A stretch of 64,000 nucleotides of DNA from Planctomycetota bacterium (GTDB lineage: Bacteria; Planctomycetota; UBA1135; GCA-002686595): contig JABABA010000019.1 of the NCBI GenBank assembly GCA_014238415.1, positions 1 to 64,000 of the forward strand, given 5' to 3'. The notes below the pieces were generated by a model that ran no database searches, was not told the origin of the DNA, and saw only the letters and a list, made by a program, of their open reading frames with translations. Made by a program: the position numbers and the translations under genes. This document shows, piece after piece, positions 51,162 through 59,730 of the stretch. Each line of letters starts with the position of its first letter. The stretch's first letter is position 1.

Positions 51162-51719
51162 CTAGAGCCCGGCAACCCGACCCGCGAATCGGCGCCGATT
51201 GTGGAGGGTCAGGGCCACCGCCAGGGCATCGCTGGCATCCAGAGATTGCAGGGGACCCTCTAGGCCCAGCGCCTGCGCCACCATGGCCCCCACCTGCTCC
51301 TTGCTGGCCTGTCCGTTGCCCACCAGCATCTTCTTGACCTCTGCTGGGCTTATCTCCAATACCTCTCCGGTCACCGCCGCTGCACAGGCCAGAGCCACCC
51401 CCCGGCCCTCCCCAATGCGCAGTGCCGTGGCGGGGTTCTTACCGCTGTAGCCGCTCTCGATGGCAACCGCCACCGGGCGCAGACGGCGGAAAACCTCATC
51501 CAGTTCCTCCCGCAGGTAGGCCAACCGCGCCGCAGGACTGAAGCTCTCCGGGGCCCGCAGGGTGCCCGCCCCCAGGAGTCGGGGACCTCTACTGGCTACA
51601 ACCAGGGCCCCATAGCCCACCTTCCGGGTGCCCGGATCGATACCCACCAGAATTTCTCGGCCGTGCCCCTCGGGCAACTGGGGAAAATGGTCACGGACCC
51701 TGGAGCTTGGACGGGACAT
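51162..51719 (-). CDS. ruvC: Crossover junction endodeoxyribonuclease RuvC
   Basis: A 185-residue Holliday-junction resolvase. ILVGIDPGTRKVGYGALVV supplies the first catalytic Asp, PVAVAIESGYSGKNPATALR the Glu, and LQSLDASDALAVALTLHNRR the last two acidic residues. EVKKMLVGNGQASKEQVGAM is the family's substrate-binding segment. RuvA and RuvB are not in the window. The ATG (MSRPSS) is only 35 bases from the divergent ispD start. Confidence 0.93.
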   Translation of the reverse strand: MSRPSSRVRDHFPQLPEGHGREILVGIDPGTRKVGYGALVVASRGPRLLGAGTLRAPESFSPAARLAYLREELDEVFRRLRPVAVAIESGYSGKNPATALRIGEGRGVALACAAAVTGEVLEISPAEVKKMLVGNGQASKEQVGAMVAQALGLEGPLQSLDASDALAVALTLHNRRRFAGRVAGL

Positions 51720-51754
51720 CCCCCGCACCCTACCCTTCTCCAGCGAGCAATCCC

Positions 51755-52495
51755 ATGACTCCTCCCCCGAACTCCTCTGCGGAAACTACAAAGGCCCCTG
51801 TGCCGGCGGTGCTGGTAGCCGCAGGCCGCTCCCGGCGGCTGGGTGGAAGCGTGCCCAAAGTCTGGCTGGAGTTGGCTGGCGAATCGGTGCTGCTGCACTC
51901 CCTGCGCGCCTTGCGCGGAGCAAGTTCGGTGGGACCGATCGTGGTAGTTGCTCCCGAAGGAGACCACGCTACCATCGCGGACTTGGTGCAAGCGCAAGAC
52001 CTGGGGCCCGTGACATGTACTATCGGAGGCGAAGCGCGAACAGACTCGGTGCGCCAGGGGCTATTGGCCTTGGAAGCGAACTGCGGTCTGGTGTTAGTGC
52101 ACGACGCGGCACGGCCCTTGGTCTTGTCGAGCGACATAAACAAATTGGTGCAAGTTGCTCAGAGTTCAGGCGCGGCGTTACTTGCCAGTCCGGTGAGGGA
52201 CAGCTTGCATCAGGCTCAAGATGACCGAGCTATCAAGGCAGTGCCCCGAGAAGATCTCTGGGCGGCAGAGACGCCCCAGATCATGGACCGCGATCTGTTG
52301 TTGGAAATCTCAACCGAAGCACGCAAGCAAGGACTCTCCCCCACGGACGAAGCGACCCTTTACGAGATATTCGTGGGCCCAATCAGTCTGGTGCGTTCCA
52401 GCGCGCCGAACCCAAAGCTCACCTGGGCACCGGACCTCGCCTTCTTCGAGTTCATCCTGAACGGGCGCCACAACCCAAGGAGTTCCCCCTCATGA
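51755..52495 (+). CDS. ispD: 2-C-methyl-D-erythritol 4-phosphate cytidylyltransferase
   Basis: A 246-residue MEP-pathway enzyme that makes CDP-methylerythritol. VPAVLVAAGRSRRLGGSVPK is the CTP-binding signature, EARTDSVRQGLLAL and LVLVHDAARPLV carry catalytic Arg and Asp, and WAAETPQIMDRDLL and LSPTDEATLYE are the later blocks. It overlaps ispF by 4 bases (ATGA); the two act two steps apart in isoprenoid synthesis. Confidence 0.95.
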   Translation: MTPPPNSSAETTKAPVPAVLVAAGRSRRLGGSVPKVWLELAGESVLLHSLRALRGASSVGPIVVVAPEGDHATIADLVQAQDLGPVTCTIGGEARTDSVRQGLLALEANCGLVLVHDAARPLVLSSDINKLVQVAQSSGAALLASPVRDSLHQAQDDRAIKAVPREDLWAAETPQIMDRDLLLEISTEARKQGLSPTDEATLYEIFVGPISLVRSSAPNPKLTWAPDLAFFEFILNGRHNPRSSPS

Positions 52496-52977
52496 TCCAA
52501 ACACGCGTAGGCCTGGGATTTGATTCCCACAGACTGGTGGAGGGGCGGCCCTGCATCCTGGGGGGCGTGCTCATGGACCACCCCGCAGGACCACTGGGAC
52601 ATTCAGACGGGGACGCGGTCCTGCACGCAGTCATGGATGCGGTGCTGGGTGCTGCAGGGCTCGACGATCTTGGGACCCTCTTCCCCGACACGGACGAGAC
52701 CTGGAAAGACGCGGATTCCAGCACCCTCTTGAGGGATGTCCACCAACGGATCACCGAGGCGGGCTGGATGGTGGGCAATCTGGACCTGGTGATCGCCACA
52801 GACGGTCCGCGCATCGCCCCCTATCGCGCAGCCATGCGGAAGAACATCGCCGATTGTCTGCACATCGAAACAGACTGCGTCAACGTCAAAGGCAAGACCC
52901 TTGAGGGCCTGGGCGCTCAATCTGACGAAGCTGGAGTCATAGTGCAGGCCGTAGTGTTGCTGCAACGCGGAGCCTAG
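52492..52977 (+). CDS. ispF: 2-C-methyl-D-erythritol 2,4-cyclodiphosphate synthase
   Basis: A 161-residue trimeric MEP-pathway enzyme. VGLGFDSHRLVEGRPCILGG gives the D-x-H zinc ligands, LGHSDGDAVLHAVMDAVLGA the second zinc and catalytic segment, and LGTLFPDTDETWKDADSSTL the substrate loop; NVKGKTLEGLG is the CDP-binding tail. Its TAG is shared, in a CTAG, with the convergent ABC exporter. Confidence 0.96.
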   Translation: MIQTRVGLGFDSHRLVEGRPCILGGVLMDHPAGPLGHSDGDAVLHAVMDAVLGAAGLDDLGTLFPDTDETWKDADSSTLLRDVHQRITEAGWMVGNLDLVIATDGPRIAPYRAAMRKNIADCLHIETDCVNVKGKTLEGLGAQSDEAGVIVQAVVLLQRGA

Positions 52978-54953
52978 CCGGACTTCTCCTCGGGTCTGCT
53001 GCCTTCCTGCAGCCGCCAGAGCCGACAGTAGAGACCATCCTGAGCAAGTAGTTCCTCGTGTGTGCCGAGTTCCTTGAGTTCTCCCTCATCCAGCACAGCA
53101 ATGCGATCCGCGCGCCGCACAGTGGACAGGCGATGGGCGACCACGAGCACCGTATGGTTGGCCATCAATCTATCAAGGGCCTCTTGCACCAGGCGCTCGC
53201 TCTCGCTGTCAAGGGCACTGGTGGCCTCATCAAGCAACAGCAGGGGCGCTTGACGCAAGAATGCCCGGGCGATCGTGATACGCTGGCGTTGGCCACCGGA
53301 GAGCCGTTCGCCGGCGTCTTCCACATCGGTGTCGAATCCCTGGGGCAAGTCCTTTATGAACTCCAAAACCCCTGCCGCCTTAGCCGCCTCTTCGATCTCG
53401 GCCTGGGATGCATCCTCGCGTCCATAGCGGATGTTCGCGCCCATGGTGGTGTGAAACAGAAAGGGAACCTGAGTCACCATGGCATACTGCCTGGTCCAGG
53501 AATCGAGACTGATCTTGCGCAGGTCGAGGCCCGAGCCAACCTCCACAGTGCCCTGGTCGGGATCGAGGAAGCGCGCCACCAGATCCACCAATGTGCTCTT
53601 GCCGCAACCCGAAGGGCCCACAAGGGCCAGGGTCTCGCCAGCTCGGATCGTCAGGTTGAAGTTCTTGAGGGCAGGTTCCTCGCTGCCTGGATAGGTAAAG
53701 GTCACATCACGCAGCACGATCCCGTCTCCAAGCCCTTCAACGGACTCGGCACCCCTTTGCTCGATGATATCGATTCGCTCGTCAAGCAAGCCGCGCAGAC
53801 GGTCCGCAGCACCCTCGGCTTGAGCCACCTGCCCCAGAGCGCGAGTGGTGCGCTTGATCGAAGCATAGCTGCGACTGACCAGCATGAAAAAGGTCAGCAT
53901 TTCACCCGGATCGCGTTGCACGCCGCCTCGGACCGCCAGCCAACCCACCAGCATGACGATCATGCCCAGGCCCGCGTGGGTGTAAAGAATCGTCCAGGCG
54001 TTTGAGATCGCGGTCACCTTGGCGAGCCGCACAGCCTCATGCACATACTGGTCGTTGGCTTCCTTGAAGCGCTCCAGTTCCCGGTCTTCGGCGCGATAGG
54101 CCTTGACCGTGCGAATGCCCTGCAGCATCTGGGTCAAGACCTGCATGGAAGCGCCCAATTTTGTCGCTGACTTGGTGCTGCGTTTCTTGACCCTCTTCAA
54201 GATCAAGCCAACTGGAACCACCAAGAGCGGCGTGCCGAGCAAGACAACGAGGGTCGCCTCCGGTGCCACAAAGAACGCCCAGCCCAGGGCGGTGATCGCC
54301 ATGAGGGGTTCCTGTACCAGGTCCCGCAGAAAGAGGTTGACCACGGACAGGGTCTGTCCCACATCGGCACTGACTCGTGACAAGAGGTCTCCGAAACGCC
54401 GCCGCCCATGAAACCCAAGGGAAAGCCGCATCAGATGCCCCGCCAGACTCTGACGAAGGGCCACGATCATGCCGTGCCCCACCCGAGCGCTGAGGATCGC
54501 TGCGAGATACTGGGCCAAAGCAGCGAGGACCGCCATGATCGATATCACGATGGCCACCACCCCCAGGAGGCTCAGCCGACGTTCAGCGGTCAATTCGCCC
54601 GGGTCCCCAAGCAGGCGCTGGTTGAGCCAGCCCCGTGCCTGCGAAAGGGCATCGTCGGGGATCTTGGGCTCGGGCTCGGGGCTGCCCAGGGCTAGGAGGG
54701 CCTGGCTCAGGTGGGTATCACCCGGGTTCTCGTTCTTGGCTGCCTCCAGTGCCTCCCGGGCTGCCGCCAGGTCCGGCTGGTTCTCCTTTGATTCCGCAAA
54801 CAGCAGGGTCCAGGTGGGCTGCAACAGAAGATAGGTGCCCTGCTGCAGCAAAGCGCCCAGGCCGTTGAGCATGAAGACCAATGCCAGAGCCCCGACGAAG
54901 GGCTTGGCATAGGGCGCCAGCAGGCGAAAGAGACCCCGGGGATTGCGGAACAC
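52974..54953 (-). CDS. ABC exporter (fused TMD-NBD, MsbA/lipid-type) with an extracytoplasmic insertion
   Basis: A 659-residue half-transporter that should act as a homodimer. Membrane helices precede the NBD, which has Walker A LVGPSGCGKSTLVDLVARFL (about residue 444), signature LSGGQRQRITIARAFLRQ (about 550) and Walker B LLLLDEATSALD. Between the first and second helices lies a hydrophilic insertion (about 35-130; ESKENQPDLAAAREALEAAK) absent from typical MsbA proteins, which explains the extra length. The substrate is unknown; lipid or lipid-linked glycan is the commonest for this subfamily. The start is GTG. A 14-bp palindrome lies 22 bases upstream. Confidence 0.9.
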   Translation of the reverse strand: MFRNPRGLFRLLAPYAKPFVGALALVFMLNGLGALLQQGTYLLLQPTWTLLFAESKENQPDLAAAREALEAAKNENPGDTHLSQALLALGSPEPEPKIPDDALSQARGWLNQRLLGDPGELTAERRLSLLGVVAIVISIMAVLAALAQYLAAILSARVGHGMIVALRQSLAGHLMRLSLGFHGRRRFGDLLSRVSADVGQTLSVVNLFLRDLVQEPLMAITALGWAFFVAPEATLVVLLGTPLLVVPVGLILKRVKKRSTKSATKLGASMQVLTQMLQGIRTVKAYRAEDRELERFKEANDQYVHEAVRLAKVTAISNAWTILYTHAGLGMIVMLVGWLAVRGGVQRDPGEMLTFFMLVSRSYASIKRTTRALGQVAQAEGAADRLRGLLDERIDIIEQRGAESVEGLGDGIVLRDVTFTYPGSEEPALKNFNLTIRAGETLALVGPSGCGKSTLVDLVARFLDPDQGTVEVGSGLDLRKISLDSWTRQYAMVTQVPFLFHTTMGANIRYGREDASQAEIEEAAKAAGVLEFIKDLPQGFDTDVEDAGERLSGGQRQRITIARAFLRQAPLLLLDEATSALDSESERLVQEALDRLMANHTVLVVAHRLSTVRRADRIAVLDEGELKELGTHEELLAQDGLYCRLWRLQEGSRPEEKSG

Positions 54954-54974
54954 GGGGGGATCTATAGGGCCCGC

Positions 54975-54988
54975 GACGGGGCCCCGTC
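54975..54988. promoter_or_regulatory. Perfect 14-base palindrome upstream of the ABC exporter gene
   Basis: GACGGGGCCCCGTC is fully self-complementary and lies 22 bases before the exporter's GTG. It could be an operator or part of the 5' UTR fold. Surrounding sequence repeats GGGGCC motifs. Confidence 0.35.
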
Positions 54989-55091
54989 AACGAACAAGAA
55001 GGGGCCCGGGGCAAATGGGGGCGGGGCCTCCCGTAAGGCACCCCACAAGCTGGGTTCTCCTACAGTCGCCCTGGGTCAGGCCAGTGGTCGA

Positions 55092-57074
55092 TCAGCGCCT
55101 GCTGAGGCCAGAAACCTCGGCCGCCTGCAAGGTTTCATGCGCGAAGCGAGCGAATTCGCGACGCACAAAATCCTCTTGCAGCAGACCCAACTGGCGCTCG
55201 TCCCGATAGTTGACCGGCTGGGTGGGGCGCAGTTTCTTGACGCAATAGACCAGGTAGTAACCCTTGTTTCCTTTGTAAGGACCGCCCACCTGGCCTTCCT
55301 CCAACTCAAAGAAAACCTGATCCACCACATTGTCGTTGGACAGGTAGTGGGAGAAAGTGCTCTCGTTGAGTGCGCGCTTGAGGTCGTTTCGAGTCTGAGG
55401 GTTGCCATTGAATCGGCCCTTGTTCCGCATGCCGATCATGGCGGGCATTTTGCCTGTGGCGGGCATGGGCGCATCCCAGTATTCACTGTGCAAGTTCAAC
55501 AACTCTGCCCACCACTGATCGAAGGGCTGCACCTTGGGAACAAAGTCCACGCCCTCTTGCAAAGCGATGCGGCGCTCCTCGTCTTCGGCGACCAAAAGGT
55601 CGATGTGTGCGTCGATCATGGCACGCAGACGATAGGCTTCCTCTTCGGCTCCGGCCCAGTCGTCTTCTTTCCACCTGTTGTTGGGATAATCGAAGGCAGA
55701 GACCAAGAGAGCCTCAGCTTGAACCTTTGCCAGCCCCATGATGCCATTGCCCACGGGCATGTAGGCCTGCATCTCTTTGGACAGGTTGTTGTTGCCGTCC
55801 AGGTTCAGCCTGTGGGGAATCGAGCGGCGATAGGACTCAACCAGATAGAGGTAATCGTTGTAGACCTCCATGGAAGGAAAGTTGTGCCCCTGGAGAGCCA
55901 AGAAGTCGAGATTGAACATGCTGCCCTGAAGGGAAGCGCGGGTCTCCAGCAACAGGTTCAGGAATTCATCCCAGGGCACAAGGTTACCACTTGCGCCCAT
56001 GAGATCTGTAACCGCCACATGGAGTGCCAGGAACTGCTTGGCCTCGTAGATGTCCTGGTCGGTAAAGGCGTCTTTGAACTCCTCATAGACATCAGCAGTC
56101 TTGATAGAGGCCTCTAACCCACCGCCCGCAACGTTGATCAGGGTATCTGAAGGCAGTCCTTCGAGTTTGCCCATGATCGTGACCACATTGGGGTCACTGA
56201 GCGTGGAAACCACAAAGTCGCGCAGCAGCGACATCATCATCTCGTCTTCGCGGGGTTCAAAGGAACCGTGCTCCTCGTTCACCTGAGAATCCAATGCAGC
56301 ACGCTCTTCATCGGTCAGAGCGTCCCTAGTGCGCCCATCGTATTGCCCCTGGAGCAATTGGCCTTCGGTGGTGGCACGCTTCGCTCGCCATGCTTCACCA
56401 CGCATGTCATAGGCTTCCTGATAGTCTTCAACCAGATCAAAAGAAGGGGATCCGGCGTGGACTGCCTCGAGGGTGATGTCAGGCCAGTCTTCTGTTGAAC
56501 CAGGAAAGAAAATTGTGTCAAAGCGCAGAGTCTGCTCAACCTGATCGATGTACCAATCCCAATCCTGGTAGGTGCGCTCGATTTCTGTGCGCAAGTCCAG
56601 ACTTGGATAGCGCTCGTAGAACTGCGAGGCCTCCCTCTTCAAACGCTCTTCAAGTTCCTTTGGGTCGAAACGGTAAAGCGATGTGAACTCATCCACCAGA
56701 CTCTCGAGCGTTGCCTTTTCTTCGTCACTGAGTTCAGAGAGGTCCTTGCTGCCGTAGTCTTCGTCGAGAATCTCCTCCCTACGCATAAAGGAGCGCAGCT
56801 CCATCTCTTGGGTCAGCAGTACATCCATCTTGCGAGATTCCAAGCCACCACGACCCTTGCCGTAGCACAGGTAGCGCATGATCTCCATGTCCGGGATACG
56901 CTTGCCATTGACGATCAGGGGCTCGCCGAAGATCGACGGACTGCCATCGTCCTCAACGGTGATCCCAGGGCAGAATTCGACTTCTGAAGCAGCAGGAGCG
57001 ACTTCCTGGGTCGCCAGGGCCGGAGCAGGAACGAGAAGAAGGACGCTAAGAAACGCTTGGCTTGAAATGTTCAT
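55092..57074 (-). CDS. Secreted SurA/parvulin-like peptidyl-prolyl isomerase family protein
   Basis: A 660-residue exported protein. MNISSQAFLSVLLLVPAPAL is the signal peptide. A chaperone-like N-terminal segment follows, LIVNGKRIPDMEIMRYLCYG, as in SurA/PrsA N domains. A long acidic helical middle part comes next, and near the C-terminus VVDQVFFELEEGQVGGPYKG then GYYLVYCVKKLRPTQPVNYR resemble the parvulin core and its end. It may fold or escort outer-membrane or secreted proteins. Parvulin catalytic residues are not fully recognisable, so chaperone activity without isomerase activity is possible. It is divergent from a cluster containing a second SurA-N-like protein. Confidence 0.65.
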   Translation of the reverse strand: MNISSQAFLSVLLLVPAPALATQEVAPAASEVEFCPGITVEDDGSPSIFGEPLIVNGKRIPDMEIMRYLCYGKGRGGLESRKMDVLLTQEMELRSFMRREEILDEDYGSKDLSELSDEEKATLESLVDEFTSLYRFDPKELEERLKREASQFYERYPSLDLRTEIERTYQDWDWYIDQVEQTLRFDTIFFPGSTEDWPDITLEAVHAGSPSFDLVEDYQEAYDMRGEAWRAKRATTEGQLLQGQYDGRTRDALTDEERAALDSQVNEEHGSFEPREDEMMMSLLRDFVVSTLSDPNVVTIMGKLEGLPSDTLINVAGGGLEASIKTADVYEEFKDAFTDQDIYEAKQFLALHVAVTDLMGASGNLVPWDEFLNLLLETRASLQGSMFNLDFLALQGHNFPSMEVYNDYLYLVESYRRSIPHRLNLDGNNNLSKEMQAYMPVGNGIMGLAKVQAEALLVSAFDYPNNRWKEDDWAGAEEEAYRLRAMIDAHIDLLVAEDEERRIALQEGVDFVPKVQPFDQWWAELLNLHSEYWDAPMPATGKMPAMIGMRNKGRFNGNPQTRNDLKRALNESTFSHYLSNDNVVDQVFFELEEGQVGGPYKGNKGYYLVYCVKKLRPTQPVNYRDERQLGLLQEDFVRREFARFAHETLQAAEVSGLSRR

Positions 57075-57400
57075 GAATGCAAGAGTGCCGCCAGATTGGA
57101 AGGGGATCGATGTCTGCGGGCGAAGATGGTACGGATCCAAACGGTGGTGTGAGAGAATTTGGATCGGATCAATCGAGGGATTGGCTTGATCGCCTGACGG
57201 GGTACTTGCCCCTTTAGGAGTCAAAATCCTTGCTGGGGCTCCTCCAGGGCCCCTGAACCGCGTAGCCGAGCAGGCCGCCACGGGATAGAGCCCTCAGGAG
57301 CCTCAAGCCGGGACCAGAGCCCAAAGGGGGGCCGATAGCCCCCTGAAGGCCACCGGGGGGCGCCTCCCGGCTACCCTCAGTGCATCCCCACCCCCCCAAC
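57075..57400. other. Divergent intergenic region with several dyads
   Basis: A 326-base gap without a credible gene. GATCCAAA (57134-57141) and TTTGGATC (57158-57165) form a perfect 8-bp inverted repeat with a 16-base centre, 60 bases before the minus-strand gene. Toward the plus-strand gene the sequence is GC-rich with small hairpins, for example GGGG-TACTTG-CCCC near 57199-57212. No confident promoter hexamers were found. Confidence 0.45.
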
Positions 57401-58090
57401 ATGTCCTATCAGCCACGAACGATTGCCTACCTAGCTGAGGTGATGCACCCCCCCCTGGCACCGGATCCCAGGGCAATCCAGAGGCTGCACAACGAGTTCT
57501 TTCAGGAAAACGACCCCACCTACACCTCGTTTCATGTGAGCGACTCAGGGCCAACCCTTTCAAATCCAGCCTCAAGGCCCGGGGCGGTCTCATCGGTCTC
57601 CTTCCTGCAAGACCGCATGCTCTTTCGAGAAGAGATGGGGGGACTGCTGACAGATCAGTTCGCCCAACGTGTCCGCCGAGTTTGTGAACGCATGGCTGTT
57701 GAACGCAAGATCCCGGTCTTCCTGGCCCAGGTCATCACACTGCGGTCACTGGTCAACGCCAAGAATCGTCGGGACACCCGCGAGTTCCTGGCCAAAGACA
57801 TGCTCCGCATCGATGCAGGCCTCGATGCCTTCTCCCACCCCCCGGCAACCCTGGGCCTGCGAATGGCCTTCCACGCCAAGAGTGCTGATCAACCCGCCAC
57901 AGCTGTGCGCGTGGAGTCCTACAATGCAGACCCGCAGTCTCTCTTCTTGGAGACACAGACCACCTATGGTCCACTGGTTGTGGACCGTGGTCTTGAGGCC
58001 ATAGAACAACGAATCCTCGATTCCTATGACCAGCTCACCGGGTCGGTGCTCGATTTTGTTTCCCGCTTTGACCGGCCGAGGGAATCCTAG
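57401..58090 (+). CDS. Conserved hypothetical protein
   Basis: A 229-residue soluble protein starting at ATG (MSYQPRTIAYLAEVM). No signal peptide or membrane segment. The central part has an alternating strand-helix pattern (AVRVESYNADPQSLFLETQT; LDSYDQLTGSVLDFVSRFDR). It vaguely recalls TIGR04255-type proteins, but I would not assert this. It is separated by one base from the following lipoprotein gene and clearly belongs to the same operon. Confidence 0.6.
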   Translation: MSYQPRTIAYLAEVMHPPLAPDPRAIQRLHNEFFQENDPTYTSFHVSDSGPTLSNPASRPGAVSSVSFLQDRMLFREEMGGLLTDQFAQRVRRVCERMAVERKIPVFLAQVITLRSLVNAKNRRDTREFLAKDMLRIDAGLDAFSHPPATLGLRMAFHAKSADQPATAVRVESYNADPQSLFLETQTTYGPLVVDRGLEAIEQRILDSYDQLTGSVLDFVSRFDRPRES

Positions 58091-58091
58091 G

Positions 58092-58811
58092 ATGAACCCG
58101 CTCCAGTCATCGACTTGCCTGCTACTGTGCACGGCGATGCTCAGCGGTTGTGATCCGCCCCTGCCCAAGAATAGAAACGCACAAGCCGGGGCGGACCCTG
58201 TGGAACAGACCACAGACTGGCCCGAAGGCACAGTAATCGTCGTAGGCAACGAACCGATTCTCGCCTCCGAAATCGAAACCTGGGCGGACACCATCGCCTT
58301 GGTGGAACCCTCCCACTCGAGGCCGGATCACCTGCGCAAGGCGTTGACCAATCTGGTTTTGCACAAGAAAGTCGCACGCCAGATCCTGCCAGAGGAATGT
58401 GAACGTGCTCGAGTAAAGGCTGTTCGTGCATTGGAGAACCTTCGCAGCGGTAGTGGTGTCTCCAAAGAAGGGCCCCAGGTAATTCGCGTGACGGGCGCCT
58501 GGAATGACATCGAGCAGGACATAGGTCTCGACCGCTGGGGAGCCTCCCGTGGACAGAACGCTCGCAGCTGGCAGTTGCTTGAGACGCTCGGAGGCTGGTC
58601 GGTCATGCGCGCTCCCATGACACCAGCGGAATGGCTGCCCAATTCCGATGTGACTATTGAGCATGTGACCTTCTATTATCTGGAACCCACCACCATGAAG
58701 CGCGAGATCGAATCAGCCCTTGAGAAGCTCCCGATCCGCATCCTCGACAAGCAGTGGCGCGAGATATTGCCTGTTTACTACGACCACCTCGTGACCAACG
58801 AGTCCCCATGA
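58092..58811 (+). CDS. SurA-N-like chaperone lipoprotein
   Basis: A 239-residue predicted lipoprotein: SSTCLLLCTAMLSGCDPP ends in the lipobox L-S-G-C. VIVVGNEPILASEIETWADT then LRKALTNLVLHKKVARQILP follow the SurA/PpiD N-terminal chaperone pattern (V-N-G-x-x-I-x-x-x-E; helix with L-I-x-x-x-L). No parvulin domain follows, so it would be a chaperone-only envelope protein. Its stop overlaps the next start (ATGA). Confidence 0.65.
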   Translation: MNPLQSSTCLLLCTAMLSGCDPPLPKNRNAQAGADPVEQTTDWPEGTVIVVGNEPILASEIETWADTIALVEPSHSRPDHLRKALTNLVLHKKVARQILPEECERARVKAVRALENLRSGSGVSKEGPQVIRVTGAWNDIEQDIGLDRWGASRGQNARSWQLLETLGGWSVMRAPMTPAEWLPNSDVTIEHVTFYYLEPTTMKREIESALEKLPIRILDKQWREILPVYYDHLVTNESP

Positions 58812-59701
58812 TCCAGAGCCTGTTCTTGTTGCTGTCGCTGGCTGGGCTTCCCCTTGAAGAGGGTCCTGCTCCTAGCCAGGAGCCCGCCCCGGAAGCCCCC
58901 CAGAAGAAGCCTAGGCACCTGAAGGAATGGCCCAAGCTCAAGAGTCTGCCCCAAGCCAAGAGTGATCTTACGCGCCTGCGCAAGGCGCGTACGGAGGAGA
59001 TGGGCCTTCTGGCACACACATCCCTGCTCAAACAAGGTGCGGGCGTCGCGCCGCTCCTGATTGCGGGGCTAGGCAAAGAACGCAGCCCCAAGGCCCAGGC
59101 GCGAATGATCGCGATTCTCGATCTGGTCACGGATGGCAGCCACACCAGACTGATCGCGCCCTCCTTTCAGAACAAGAAGCGCATCGTCAGGATCTGGAGT
59201 CTGCGGCGCACGGCGCTCTTCCCCGATAGGGCTCTCAAGGCAGAAGCGGACAAGGCCCTGCAGGCGGCGCGCAAGCTCAAGCGCGGCACGGAGGAAGAAA
59301 TCAAGGAAGAGCAATTCGCAGCAGCTCTGGCCACCGCTGCTGGAGGCTCTCTGAAGGGCTTTGACCTCCTTGGTGAACTTGCCTCGCAGCACTGGGGTGA
59401 AGAGGGTGAAGCCCTGCGGACCGCTCTCGAAGGAGTTCGAGGTGAGGAGGCATCAAAGCTCTGCGCTTCGGGCTTGAGCGGCGAACGTCGGACGGTGGTC
59501 CAGTCCCTGCGAATGCTTGCGGGATGCGGAGATGACTCGGTCCTGTCGGCGGTGGGCAAGCATCTCGCCAACACGGACAATTCAATCCTCGTGGAAGCGA
59601 TCAACGCCTGCCGCGGCATTGTCGACGGCAGCCTGCCCCTGCCGCGGCTGTCCGCTTTTCAGGCGATTGAATTGGCCAACGAGTGGAGAGCGCGTCTGTG
59701 A
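58808..59701 (+). CDS. Secreted HEAT-like repeat protein
   Basis: A 297-residue protein with a signal peptide (MIQSLFLLLSLAGLPLEEG). The mature part is helical with repeats of about 30-40 residues: VAPLLIAGLGKERSPKAQAR, QSLRMLAGCGDDSVLSAVGK and AVGKHLANTDNSILVEAINA, typical of HEAT or armadillo-like scaffolds. It probably binds another protein in the periplasm. It is coupled on both sides: ATGA with the upstream lipoprotein gene, and a possible GTGA with the downstream gene. Confidence 0.6.
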   Translation: MIQSLFLLLSLAGLPLEEGPAPSQEPAPEAPQKKPRHLKEWPKLKSLPQAKSDLTRLRKARTEEMGLLAHTSLLKQGAGVAPLLIAGLGKERSPKAQARMIAILDLVTDGSHTRLIAPSFQNKKRIVRIWSLRRTALFPDRALKAEADKALQAARKLKRGTEEEIKEEQFAAALATAAGGSLKGFDLLGELASQHWGEEGEALRTALEGVRGEEASKLCASGLSGERRTVVQSLRMLAGCGDDSVLSAVGKHLANTDNSILVEAINACRGIVDGSLPLPRLSAFQAIELANEWRARL

Positions 59702-59730
59702 GTACGCACAACAGCTCGCTCCTGGGCACT

